11,963 nt of DNA from Deltaproteobacteria bacterium (GTDB lineage Bacteria; Desulfobacterota; Desulfobulbia; Desulfobulbales; BM004): positions 1 through 11,963 of the forward strand of contig JAFDCC010000257.1 of NCBI GenBank assembly GCA_019312985.1. Reading direction: 5' to 3'. Positions 1 to 6,444 of this stretch are shown here, in pieces; within the stretch, counting starts at the first letter, position 1; the number at the start of each line of letters is the position of its first letter. The notes beneath the pieces are model-generated. The model was not told where the DNA came from. It saw only the letters and a list, made by a program, of their open reading frames with translations, and did not search any database. The position numbers were made by a program, and so were the translations under genes.

Positions 1-1015
1 GGGCCGGGGCAAAAACACCGCCCGAGCCGCCGGCGCCGAGGGTTATGGCGGTGGCACATATCTTCAGGAAGATGAGGAGGAACATGAGCCACAGGACCGA
101 CTCGCCTGCCAGCACCTCCTTGATGTAGTGGTAGCCGTCCCCCATGATCTGCGGGAAAAACACAGCAATGACGCCGAGTATGAAAGCCCCGATTATCGGT
201 TTCAAATGGGTGTTGATCTTCCAGGCGGCAAAGCGGTCCCGCACCGCGTAGAAGACGGAGATGTGGAGAACGGCGATAACGCCCATGATGAGTCCCAGGA
301 CGAGGTAAAGGGGGATCTCGGCCAGCGGGTTTACCAGGTGGAACTCCGGGATGGGGAAGGCCGGGTTCTCGCCGTAGTAGGAGCGGGAGACAACGGTCGC
401 CATGGCGGACGAGATGACGAGGACGGAAAAGGAGGCAATCTCATAAGTGCCGAGGAGCACGATCTCGGCGGCAAAGAAAACGCCGGCAATGGGGGCGTTG
501 AACATGGCGGCGACCCCGGCGGCACAGCCGGCCGCTGTGTAGATTTTCATGCGTTCGGCCGAGATGCGGAAAATCTTACCGACCAGGGAACCCAGCGCCC
601 CGCCGACCTGGGCGATGGGACCCTCGACCCCGGCCGAGTTGCCGGTGCCGATGGTGAGGGAACAGGAGATGATCTTCAGGATGTTCTTCCTGAACTTCAT
701 GGAGCCGCCGCGGATGTTGACCTTGCGCAGAAACTTGGTAAAGCCGTAGCCGTAGATTTCGCCGGGAAAGAGAATGGCAAGGGGAATCAGCAGGACCATG
801 CCGCTGATGGGCACCAGCGGCAGCAGGAGGATGTGCCAGCCACCCTGGGTTGCCAGGGCATACCCAGGCACGAAGATCGTTTCGTGGACGAACTCGAGGA
901 CGGTGCGGAAACAGATGTTCGCCAGGCCGCCCATGACGCCGATGCAGGAGGCGATAAACACCATGCGGGTGTTTTCACCGGGGAGAAGAAATTTTCTGGC
1001 GCGGGAAAAAGTCAT
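1..1015 (-). CDS. ClC-family chloride channel/transporter, partial (C-terminus beyond window)
   Basis: Integral membrane protein of the ClC voltage-gated chloride channel/antiporter family; 338 residues are visible and the gene runs off the left edge. Family motifs appear in order. A GYGFT segment (residues 89-93) stands where the GSGIP selectivity loop lies. GVEGPIAQ (129-136) carries the gating glutamate E131. A segment around 163-184 (AAGCAAGVAAMFNAPIAG then FFAAE) matches the conserved helix ending in glutamate. GAGGSGGVFAP at the cut end matches the GGxFxP region. Several long hydrophobic stretches fit membrane helices. The residue after E184, where E. coli ClC has its inner proton glutamate, is isoleucine, and the selectivity serine position is tyrosine. 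The ATG shares bases with the TGA of the upstream dGTPase-like gene (ATGA), so the two are probably co-transcribed and translationally coupled. Family is firm; channel versus antiporter is open. Confidence 0.93.
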   Translation of the reverse strand, partial: MTFSRARKFLLPGENTRMVFIASCIGVMGGLANICFRTVLEFVHETIFVPGYALATQGGWHILLLPLVPISGMVLLIPLAILFPGEIYGYGFTKFLRKVNIRGGSMKFRKNILKIISCSLTIGTGNSAGVEGPIAQVGGALGSLVGKIFRISAERMKIYTAAGCAAGVAAMFNAPIAGVFFAAEIVLLGTYEIASFSVLVISSAMATVVSRSYYGENPAFPIPEFHLVNPLAEIPLYLVLGLIMGVIAVLHISVFYAVRDRFAAWKINTHLKPIIGAFILGVIAVFFPQIMGDGYHYIKEVLAGESVLWLMFLLIFLKICATAITLGAGGSGGVFAPA

Positions 1016-2211
1016 ATCTTCTCGGGTATGGGGCAGCCGTAGAGGGAGGCGACCTTGAGAAAGTAATCATCGGTCATGCCGGCAATGAAGTCCCTGACTA
1101 TTTCAGCCGGGGCGTGCATCTCCACGTAGGCGGGATCCATGCTGTCAAGCATCTCCCTGAAAATCTCCGAGGTTGACTCCATCTTGGTGACCTGGTCGAG
1201 ATAGGTCTCAAACAGGACCCGGTAGCAGGTATGTATCTTGGCGAAATCCCTCTTGATGGCAGGGTTCATGTAAATGTTGCTGTAATTGAAGGCCTTGAGC
1301 TCCTGCAGGCTGTCGCTGACTTCGGGGCTGAAGCCTATGGCATCCCGGGTTAGTTCTCTCCCGTCTCCTGGGGCGAGGCTGTTGGTGATGAGGTCCTCGA
1401 CGAGGCGGTAGACGATGGAGCCGTTGGTGTTGCCGAGCACTGTCGAGCAGCCGGCCGGGATGTCGGCCCGGCCGATTAGCTTCAACTCGATGGCATCTTC
1501 GATGTCCCTGCCGATATAGGCGATGGTGTCGCACAGCCTCACGACACAGCCTTCAAGGGTCATGGGGAGGAGTTGCGTCTCAGGAGCGGCGCTCTTTGCT
1601 TCTAGTTCCCGGTCAAAAGCTGCAAAATCTTTATTTCGCTTGGGTTCCAGGTCACGGCTGTGGATCTCGCCGTCGTGACAGAGGATGCCGTCCAGAACCT
1701 GCAGCGTCAGGTTCCAGCCCTGTCCCTTTCTCTCAAGTCGCTCCAAAAACTGGATGCTCTGGACATTGTGTTGAAAGGGCGGCAGGTCGTGGGCGGTGCA
1801 GAGTTGTGCCAGCTCCTTTTCCCCGTCATGGCCGAAGGGTGGGTGGCCTATGTCATGGCCGAGGGCAATGGCCTCAATGAGGTCCTCGTTCAAACGCAGG
1901 AACCTGCCGATGGTCCGGGCAATCTTTGACACCAGCTGGACGTGCAGGACCCGGTGGGTGATGTGGTCATTGCTGACCATGTAGAACACCTGGGTCTTGT
2001 CAATATAGCGGGTATAGGCCCGGGAGTGGAGAATCCTGTCAGCGTCCAGGGAAAAGGCCTGGCGGTGTCCTGTCGGCCCGGCCTCGTGCCGTCTGACCCC
2101 GTCGCGGCTCAAGGTCGCGAGGCGGCAGAGATGGTTTGTCTCCCGCTTGTCAAGTTTATCTTTGAGGTCCAGCAGTGTTGCGGGTTTGTTTTGTTGGTTA
2201 TGCACTGGCAT
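1012..2211 (-). CDS. dgt: dGTPase-like HD-domain deoxynucleoside triphosphate triphosphohydrolase
   Basis: Probable cytoplasmic HD-superfamily enzyme that hydrolyses dNTPs (classically dGTP) to the nucleoside and triphosphate, controlling the dNTP pool. The 399-residue length fits the shorter dGTPase-like group rather than the approximately 500-residue E. coli Dgt. Metal ligands of the HD fold are visible: H86 in THRVLH, H119-D120 in GHDIGHPPFGHDGE, and D228 in CDTIAYIGRDIEDA. The HNVQS motif near 148-152 is also typical of dGTPases. The chosen ATG has no convincing Shine-Dalgarno sequence; the frame is open upstream only to a TAG at about 2274, with no better ATG. The gene heads a minus-strand pair with the ClC gene, overlapping it by ATGA. 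Family assignment is strong; substrate preference among dNTPs cannot be read from sequence. Confidence 0.92.
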   Translation of the reverse strand: MPVHNQQNKPATLLDLKDKLDKRETNHLCRLATLSRDGVRRHEAGPTGHRQAFSLDADRILHSRAYTRYIDKTQVFYMVSNDHITHRVLHVQLVSKIARTIGRFLRLNEDLIEAIALGHDIGHPPFGHDGEKELAQLCTAHDLPPFQHNVQSIQFLERLERKGQGWNLTLQVLDGILCHDGEIHSRDLEPKRNKDFAAFDRELEAKSAAPETQLLPMTLEGCVVRLCDTIAYIGRDIEDAIELKLIGRADIPAGCSTVLGNTNGSIVYRLVEDLITNSLAPGDGRELTRDAIGFSPEVSDSLQELKAFNYSNIYMNPAIKRDFAKIHTCYRVLFETYLDQVTKMESTSEIFREMLDSMDPAYVEMHAPAEIVRDFIAGMTDDYFLKVASLYGCPIPEKI

Positions 2212-2372
2212 GCCGGTAAGTGGTCGATTTGTCAGCTGACGGAGATGGTGAAATGTTTGTTCCTGCTCCCGCTATAATGGTAATTTTCTATTATTAACTA
2301 CCGAGTTTAAGGCCGAAGGCACATGATATACTGCTAGAAGGGGTGCAGTGCAAATAAAAAAATGTTTATTCC

Positions 2373-2405
2373 GGTAAGGGGTTCCGGCGTGATTCGCCGT
2401 TTACC
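2373..2405 (+). other. nested stem-loop upstream of selW-like gene
   Basis: GGTAA (2373-2377) pairs with TTACC (2401-2405), enclosing a perfect 5-bp stem CGGCG/CGCCG (2385-2389 with 2395-2399) around the loop TGATT. A run of six T lies further downstream, near 2422. The element sits upstream of the predicted selW-like promoter, so it would not be in that mRNA if the promoter is used. It could be a terminator remnant, a protein-binding site or chance structure; no known riboswitch family is recognised. Confidence 0.3.
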
Positions 2406-2449
2406 ATGGACCGTTTTACCCTTTTTTCTGTTATATATCCCATTAGTAT

Positions 2450-2477
2450 TTGACTTTTTTTCTTTGCCCTTCATAAT
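2450..2477 (+). promoter_or_regulatory. sigma70-type promoter for selW-like gene
   Basis: TTGACT (2450-2455) and CATAAT (2472-2477) are separated by 16 bases, each matching the -35 and -10 consensus at five of six positions. Transcription would begin near 2484, giving a leader of about 32 bases before the ATG at 2516. Read from sequence only. Confidence 0.6.
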
Positions 2478-2500
2478 GAGAAAAGGTGTGTGAATTTTGA

Positions 2501-2507
2501 GAGGAGG
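2501..2507 (+). promoter_or_regulatory. strong Shine-Dalgarno that decides the selW-like start
   Basis: GAGGAGG lies eight bases before the ATG at 2516. It is one of the best ribosome binding sites in the window. It supports real translation of a frame that otherwise appears to stop after ten codons at a UGA. Confidence 0.75.
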
Positions 2508-2515
2508 ACTCTGCC

Positions 2516-2740
2516 ATGAAGATATCCATCACATACTGTGAGAAGTGAAACTACTTTCCGAGAGCTTCCAGTATGGGAGAGGAACTGAAGGAGAAAATCG
2601 GGGCAACAGTTGAACTGATTGCCGGCTCCAATGGAATTTATGATGTTGCCCTGGACAGTCGAATAATTTTTTCAAAATTTGAAACGGGACGTTTTCCGGA
2701 GACGGAGGAGATCATCCGCCTCATCAAGGGCGGCTCCTGA
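2516..2740 (+). CDS. SelW/Rdx-family selenoprotein (in-frame UGA = selenocysteine at 2546-2548)
   Basis: Small thioredoxin-like redox protein of the SelW/SelT/SelH (Rdx) family, 74 residues when the UGA codon is read as selenocysteine. The N-terminus MKISITYCEKU gives a CxxU redox motif (C8, U11) right after the first beta strand, where SelW proteins carry CxxU or CxxC. Reading past the UGA keeps an uninterrupted 63-codon frame: a charged helix, then GIYDVALDSRIIFSKFETGR (40-59), FPETEEIIRLI (60-70) and a TGA stop. The G.(F/Y).V...(G/S).(I/L).SK...GRFP pattern is the SelW/Rdx signature. A strong Shine-Dalgarno, a good promoter and a SECIS-like hairpin agree. The gene stands alone and converges on the minus-strand DtxR-family gene. 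The family's role is thiol redox or oxidant defence; the exact substrate is unknown. A standard gene caller would miss it or start it at M20, which has no ribosome binding site. Selenocysteine machinery is not in this window. Confidence 0.88.
2549..2584 (+). promoter_or_regulatory. bacterial SECIS-like element for UGA recoding
   Basis: Immediately 3' of the UGA, CTTCC (2565-2569) pairs with GGGAG (2575-2579) around the five-base loop AGTAT. TTCC (2556-2559) pairs with GGAA (2581-2584) below an internal loop. The apical loop starts 21 bases after the UGA and has G as its second base. Both fit the known bacterial SECIS pattern: an apical loop with an early G roughly 16-37 bases downstream. In the cell such a hairpin binds SelB to deliver selenocysteinyl-tRNA. 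The pairing is hand-folded. Confidence 0.75.
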
Positions 2741-2800
2741 TCCTGTTTTTAGCAGCCGGCAGAAGTCATCATCGGCAGCTGCTCTGAGGCGGCCGCCTGT

Positions 2801-2820
2801 TTTCCGGGAGGGCCCGGAAA
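2801..2820 (+). terminator. hairpin, possible terminator after selW-like gene
   Basis: TTTCCGGG (2801-2808) and CCCGGAAA (2813-2820) form a perfect 8-bp stem with the loop AGGG, 60 bases after the selW-like stop. On the plus strand it is followed by GGG and only four T, so intrinsic termination would be weak. It lies between two convergent genes and may separate their transcripts. Confidence 0.5.
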
Positions 2821-2834
2821 GGGTTTTGACATGG

Positions 2835-3287
2835 TTACTGTTCTTTTTTTGCGGCGCAGAACACGGAAAAGTCCTTGACCAGATCAGCGGCCCCGCCGGG
2901 GGAGGTATCAATAAATTCAACAAAACGGATGAGCCGTTCGATGACCTCCGGCGGTGCGGCGTGCTCGATGCGGCAGGCGCCCTGTTCCGCGATGGTGTCG
3001 TCAATGGCCAAAACCTTGACAAAAAACTCCTTGAGTGCCTCATGGCGCCGGATGACATCCTCGGCGACCTCGACCCCCTTTCTGGTCAGGGTGATCACCT
3101 CGTAGGGCTCATAATTGACCAGCCCTTTTTTTGAAAGGGCGCGCAGAGCCTCTGTAACCGAGGCGCCGCTTACCTGGAGCCGCTTGGCAATCTCCTTGCC
3201 CCTTGCCACCTTTTTTTCATGGACAATGTGGGCAATGGCTTCGATATAGTCCTCCAGGCTGGCGCTGAGCCTGACTGTTTTACCCAT
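2835..3287 (-). CDS. DtxR/MntR-family metal-dependent transcriptional regulator
   Basis: Metal-activated repressor of manganese or iron uptake genes; 150 residues from ATG 3287, the MntR-like short form without the SH3-like domain of DtxR. The N-terminal winged helix covers about 9-70 (LEDYIEAIAHI, then the VARGKEIAKRLQVSGASVTE recognition region). The metal-binding/dimerisation region follows, with RHEALKEFF and ACRIEHAAPPEVIERL. Probable ligands are D13, E16, H82, C105, E108 and H109. The first two follow MntR, while the cysteine follows DtxR. A TTG start at 3314 would add nine residues; I prefer the ATG because GGGGA lies a few bases upstream of it. It is divergent from recN and convergent with the selW-like gene, so no uptake target lies next to it in this window. 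Confidence 0.9.
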   Translation of the reverse strand: MGKTVRLSASLEDYIEAIAHIVHEKKVARGKEIAKRLQVSGASVTEALRALSKKGLVNYEPYEVITLTRKGVEVAEDVIRRHEALKEFFVKVLAIDDTIAEQGACRIEHAAPPEVIERLIRFVEFIDTSPGGAADLVKDFSVFCAAKKEQ

Positions 3288-3368
3288 GGGCTTCCCCGGC
3301 TTCGTTTTTGTCAAAAAAAAGACACCTGGGGGCTAGCGGCTTCGCGCGTGGCAGGCATCTTTTTCATT

Positions 3369-3379
3369 GTAATTATTAC
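3369..3379. promoter_or_regulatory. possible operator (near-palindrome) in mntR-like/recN intergenic region
   Basis: GTAATTATTAC is a palindrome of two 5-base arms around one central base. It lies close to the expected transcription start of the DtxR-family gene and could be an autoregulatory site. It does not closely match the DtxR or MntR consensus boxes that I know, and AT-rich palindromes arise easily by chance. Confidence 0.3.
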
Positions 3380-3407
3380 TTTTTACATTAATTTCTGGTT
3401 GAGTCAA
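3380..3407 (-). promoter_or_regulatory. possible promoter for DtxR/MntR-family gene
   Basis: On the minus strand TTGACT (3407-3402) is followed after 16 bases by TAAAAA (3385-3380). The -35 match is good and the -10 is weak. The leader to the ATG at 3287 would be about 85 bases. Confidence 0.4.
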
Positions 3408-3445
3408 GCCCTATTGCATTGCGCAAATTCCCGATAAGGAACCCG

Positions 3446-5161
3446 ATGCTCCGCGAATTGAAAATTGACAATCTGGCCCTTATTGATTCCCTTCACCTGG
3501 CATTCAGCGGGCGGAAAGGAAGTGACGGACCGTCGCTGGCGGTTCTGACCGGGGAGACCGGTGCGGGCAAATCGATTATCCTTCAGGCCCTTAACCTCCT
3601 TGCCGGCTGCAAGGCGTCCGACACCTGGATCAGGTCCGGCGCCGATGGTGCCGCGGTTGAGGCCCTCTTTGTCCTGGAGCCCTCCAGCGGTGCAGTGCGG
3701 CAAGCTCTTCTCGACAAGGGCTTTGCGGTGGAGGACGACCTGATCCTCAAACGCACCTTCAGCAGGCAGGGGCGCAGCCGCTATTTTATCAATAACAGCA
3801 TGGCAACCGCTGCCCTGGTGGGATACGTCTGCGAGAACCTGTTCTCCGTCGCCAGTCAGCACGAGCACCAGGTGCTGCTTGCGTCCCGCAACCATCTCAA
3901 CTTTATCGATTCCGTCGGCGAACTGTGGCCGCAGCGCCAGGAGTTCGGCCAACTGTATGCCCGGTGGGCCGCTCTGAAGGAAGAGTATGAAAAACTCCGG
4001 CTGCAGGAGCAGGAGCGGGAGCAGCGGCGTGATTTTCTTGCTTATCAGCTGCGGGAAATCCAGGAGAGCAATGTTGCCGCCGGCGAGGACGAAGAACTGC
4101 TGGCCGAGAAACATATTCTCCGGTCGGCGGATACGCTTTTGGAGCTTGGCCGGATGAGCAGTGATATCTTGTCTGACACGGTTGTCGCCAGCCTGGTCCA
4201 GGTCCGCAGGAACCTTGAGCAGATGGCGAAATACGACCAGGCGGCTGCTGAAATGGCGGAAAGGGCCGGCAGCAGCGGCTATGAACTGGAGGATTTGGCC
4301 GGCCAGTTGAACCGCTACCTCGATGCGGTACCTGGTGACCCGCATCGGCTGGAGGAAATCGAGGCCAGGATAGACCTGCTCCAGAAGCTGAAGAGAAAAT
4401 ACGGCGGGGTGCAGCGCGAGCTGGCCGAGGTCATCCGGCATGGGGAACAGGCGGAGACGGAGCTGGCCGCCATGGACACCCTTGAGCAGGAACTTGCTGA
4501 AACCGGCGACCGGCTGAAGGGGATGGAAAGTGAGCTGCTGCAAAGAGCGGAGCGGCTGAGCGTCGCCAGAAAGAAGACGGCCGCAGATTTTGAAAAAGCC
4601 GTAAGCCGGGAACTGCAACACCTAAGTTTTGCGGCAACCCTGTTCAAGGTGGATTTTTCGCCTTTTGCCCGGAAGATCGAGGAACTGACGCCAGCCGGCT
4701 GGGATCGGGTAGAGTTCCTGTTTTCAGCCAATCCCGGCGAGCCCTTAAAGCCCCTGGTAAAGACAGCCTCCGGCGGTGAACTCTCCCGGCTGCTCTTGGG
4801 ACTCAAGTGTATCCTGGCCCGGCAGGACCAGGTGGGGACGGTGATATTCGACGAGGTTGATGCCGGCATCGGCGGCCAGGCGGCCGAAGACATTGGCCGC
4901 AAGATAAAAGAGCTCTCCGGCCACCATCAGGTTCTCTGCATAACGCACCTGCCCCAGATTGCCGCAAAGGCCGATGCGCACTTCATGGTCGAGAAGAAGA
5001 CGCAGAATAACAGGACCAGGACGGTTATCAGCCTGCTTGATGAAGAGAGCAGGATCCGGGAGCTGGCCCGCATGCTGGCCGGCAACGCCGTCACCAAGGA
5101 GACCATCGCCCTTGTTAAGGGCCTTTACCACGAAGGGGCAACAGCAGGGACAAAGACCTGA
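3446..5161 (+). CDS. recN: DNA repair protein RecN
   Basis: SMC-like ATPase acting in recombinational repair of double-strand breaks; 571 residues, near the usual 550-570. The N-terminal half-domain has MLRELKIDNLALID and a Walker A motif GETGAGKS (36-43). A long helical/coiled-coil region rich in E, Q, R and L occupies roughly 160-400. The C-terminal half-domain has the ABC signature SGGELSR (442-448), Walker B VIFDEVDAG (466-474, D469/E470) and a CITHLPQIAAKAD switch segment. I chose the ATG because AAGGA (3436-3440) precedes it by five bases and the protein then begins with the usual RecN sequence; an in-frame TTG at 3419 is less likely. No LexA box (CTG-N10-CAG type) was found upstream. 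The next gene converges 21 bases beyond the stop. Confidence 0.97.
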   Translation: MLRELKIDNLALIDSLHLAFSGRKGSDGPSLAVLTGETGAGKSIILQALNLLAGCKASDTWIRSGADGAAVEALFVLEPSSGAVRQALLDKGFAVEDDLILKRTFSRQGRSRYFINNSMATAALVGYVCENLFSVASQHEHQVLLASRNHLNFIDSVGELWPQRQEFGQLYARWAALKEEYEKLRLQEQEREQRRDFLAYQLREIQESNVAAGEDEELLAEKHILRSADTLLELGRMSSDILSDTVVASLVQVRRNLEQMAKYDQAAAEMAERAGSSGYELEDLAGQLNRYLDAVPGDPHRLEEIEARIDLLQKLKRKYGGVQRELAEVIRHGEQAETELAAMDTLEQELAETGDRLKGMESELLQRAERLSVARKKTAADFEKAVSRELQHLSFAATLFKVDFSPFARKIEELTPAGWDRVEFLFSANPGEPLKPLVKTASGGELSRLLLGLKCILARQDQVGTVIFDEVDAGIGGQAAEDIGRKIKELSGHHQVLCITHLPQIAAKADAHFMVEKKTQNNRTRTVISLLDEESRIRELARMLAGNAVTKETIALVKGLYHEGATAGTKT

Positions 5162-5182
5162 GAGGCGCTCAGCTGACCGGCC

Positions 5183-6376
5183 TTACTCCTGCAATGGGTG
5201 AAGATTCAAAGCTGCGCCGTCCTGCCAGTTGATGTCCAGCTCCTCCATGAACTGCTCAAAGAGCGGCCACTGGCGGGAAGAAATGGGCAGGTTCGAGGCA
5301 CTGCAGGAGAGCGGCAGGAACCCGTAGTCGGTGCGCTGCAGCAGCATGATGGCCAGCAGCAGGGATTTAGCCGTCTGGTACTGGACGGCGTTTACCCCGA
5401 ATCGCTTCCAGGTCTCACGATGATCCTCGGTCCAGACCATTGTTCGGGGCGCGGCCATTGTCCTGCCGTCCACCTGCACCGCCACCTGTTCCAGCCCGGT
5501 TATCTCCTGCCCGTGTCGGGGAATATAGAGCATGTCCCTGGCCTTTTTGGGGTTATCCATGGCGAGGATCTCCATGACGGCAGGGCTGAGACCGTAATAG
5601 AAGCGGCCGTTCCTTACCGCCGGGATATCCGCAAGGTTCCAGATGTCCTCGTGCCCCACCACCCTGGCCGGGATCGCTTCGCTGCCCCAGTTGACGGTAC
5701 AGTACCTGGTTCCCGCGCCGCTTTCTTCCAGCGGTATGCCGTTTTCAAGTACCATGGTCGGGGCGAGCATGACCTCTTCAACAAGGGCCTCGGGGCACCA
5801 TCCCACCGCTGCCTTGTCCTGATTGTCCGGGCCCGTCAGCCTGTCGAACTCATAGACCGTCACATTGTAGCCGCAAGTTTTCTCTGTCAGGGTTGCGAGC
5901 ATGCGGCGGGCGATTATTTCCACCAGGCCCGGGTTTATGCCCCAGCAGAGCCAGTGCGGCAAACCTGTTTTTATGCTGCTATAGGTGTAGGGCATGAGGC
6001 GGCTGAAGCGGCACTCGTCCGGGTCGTCCGTCATGCTGGCGCAGGAATCGAGGTACGCCGTATCGTGGCCGGCAAGACTGTTCCTGATCCTGACGTTGTT
6101 GGTGCCGGCACAGAGGTTGACAAGAAGCGACGGGCCGGGGACCTGGCGCAGAAAGGTGTTGACATACCCGGCATCGCTGATGTCGCCACAGCAACAGGTA
6201 ATCCCGCTATGCTGCAGGGGTTCGAGGGCCTTTTCGTTTCTGTCTAGGGCATAGATATGATCAAAAAGGGAAAACAGGTCGGCGCCGAGGCTGACAAGAC
6301 TCGTGCCGATTGTGCCGGTGCCGGCTATGATGAGTGAGCGGTAGTTTCTTCTGTCTGTGGAGTTGGTACCATTCAT
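5183..6376 (-). CDS. homospermidine synthase/saccharopine dehydrogenase-like oxidoreductase
   Basis: NAD(P)-dependent enzyme of the saccharopine dehydrogenase/homospermidine synthase superfamily, 397 residues. The Rossmann fold begins with LIIAGTGTIGTSL (GxGxxG, 19-24); D45 after the second strand favours NAD(H). LLVNLCAGTNN (84-94), AYLDSCAS (107-114) and CWGINPGLVE (144-153) resemble conserved homospermidine synthase blocks (the Y.D segment and the NPG segment). The C-terminal part has the Q...A..LL.A...L.....G pattern of that family. Known relatives join or split amino-alkyl groups (polyamines, saccharopine) through imine chemistry with NAD. The substrate here is unknown, and it is shorter than the approximately 470-residue homospermidine synthases. 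It lies 68 bases after the radical SAM gene in the same direction, suggesting one pathway. No clear Shine-Dalgarno precedes the ATG. Confidence 0.75.
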   Translation of the reverse strand: MNGTNSTDRRNYRSLIIAGTGTIGTSLVSLGADLFSLFDHIYALDRNEKALEPLQHSGITCCCGDISDAGYVNTFLRQVPGPSLLVNLCAGTNNVRIRNSLAGHDTAYLDSCASMTDDPDECRFSRLMPYTYSSIKTGLPHWLCWGINPGLVEIIARRMLATLTEKTCGYNVTVYEFDRLTGPDNQDKAAVGWCPEALVEEVMLAPTMVLENGIPLEESGAGTRYCTVNWGSEAIPARVVGHEDIWNLADIPAVRNGRFYYGLSPAVMEILAMDNPKKARDMLYIPRHGQEITGLEQVAVQVDGRTMAAPRTMVWTEDHRETWKRFGVNAVQYQTAKSLLLAIMLLQRTDYGFLPLSCSASNLPISSRQWPLFEQFMEELDINWQDGAALNLHPLQE

Positions 6377-6396
6377 GAATCTGTCATGGACAACGG

Positions 6397-6422
6397 TTTA
6401 AAGGCGCCGGGGTTCGGCGTCC
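6397..6422 (-). other. hairpin in gap between radical SAM and homospermidine synthase-like genes
   Basis: On the minus strand GG, a bulged A and CGCCG pair with CGGCG and CC around the loop AACCC (6422-6403), followed by TTTAAA. It could attenuate transcription or stabilise the mRNA between the two genes. The T-run is too short for a confident terminator. Confidence 0.3.
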
Positions 6423-6444
6423 GGGACCTGTCCTCTTTTGCATC

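Larger units (their letters stand above)
2212..2515. other. 304-base divergent intergenic region between dgt and selW-like gene
   Basis: AT-rich gap between the minus-strand dGTPase-like gene and the plus-strand selenoprotein gene. It holds a nested stem-loop (2373-2405), a sigma70-like promoter (2450-2477) and a strong ribosome binding site (2501-2507), all described separately. No additional coding frame with a credible start was found. I see no clear promoter for the dGTPase-like gene. Confidence 0.6.

Noticed and set aside
128..1042. Long plus-strand open frame of about 300 codons
   Set aside because: It is antisense to the ClC gene, whose minus-strand frame carries clear family motifs; the plus-strand product is a low-complexity D/G/E-rich shadow.
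2516..2548. Reading the UGA as a true stop (pseudogene or ten-codon peptide)
   Set aside because: Conserved SelW-type sequence continues in frame after it, and a SECIS-like hairpin follows at the right distance.
3404..4621. Long minus-strand open frame opposite recN
   Set aside because: RecN on the plus strand has all its ATPase motifs; the antisense product shows no recognisable domain.
5158..5172. CTGAG/CTCAG hairpin at the recN stop as a terminator
   Set aside because: Only five base pairs and no T-run on either strand.
5198..6247. Plus-strand frame of about 350 codons opposite the homospermidine synthase-like gene
   Set aside because: The minus strand encodes a Rossmann enzyme; the plus-strand product shows no family signature and no ribosome site.
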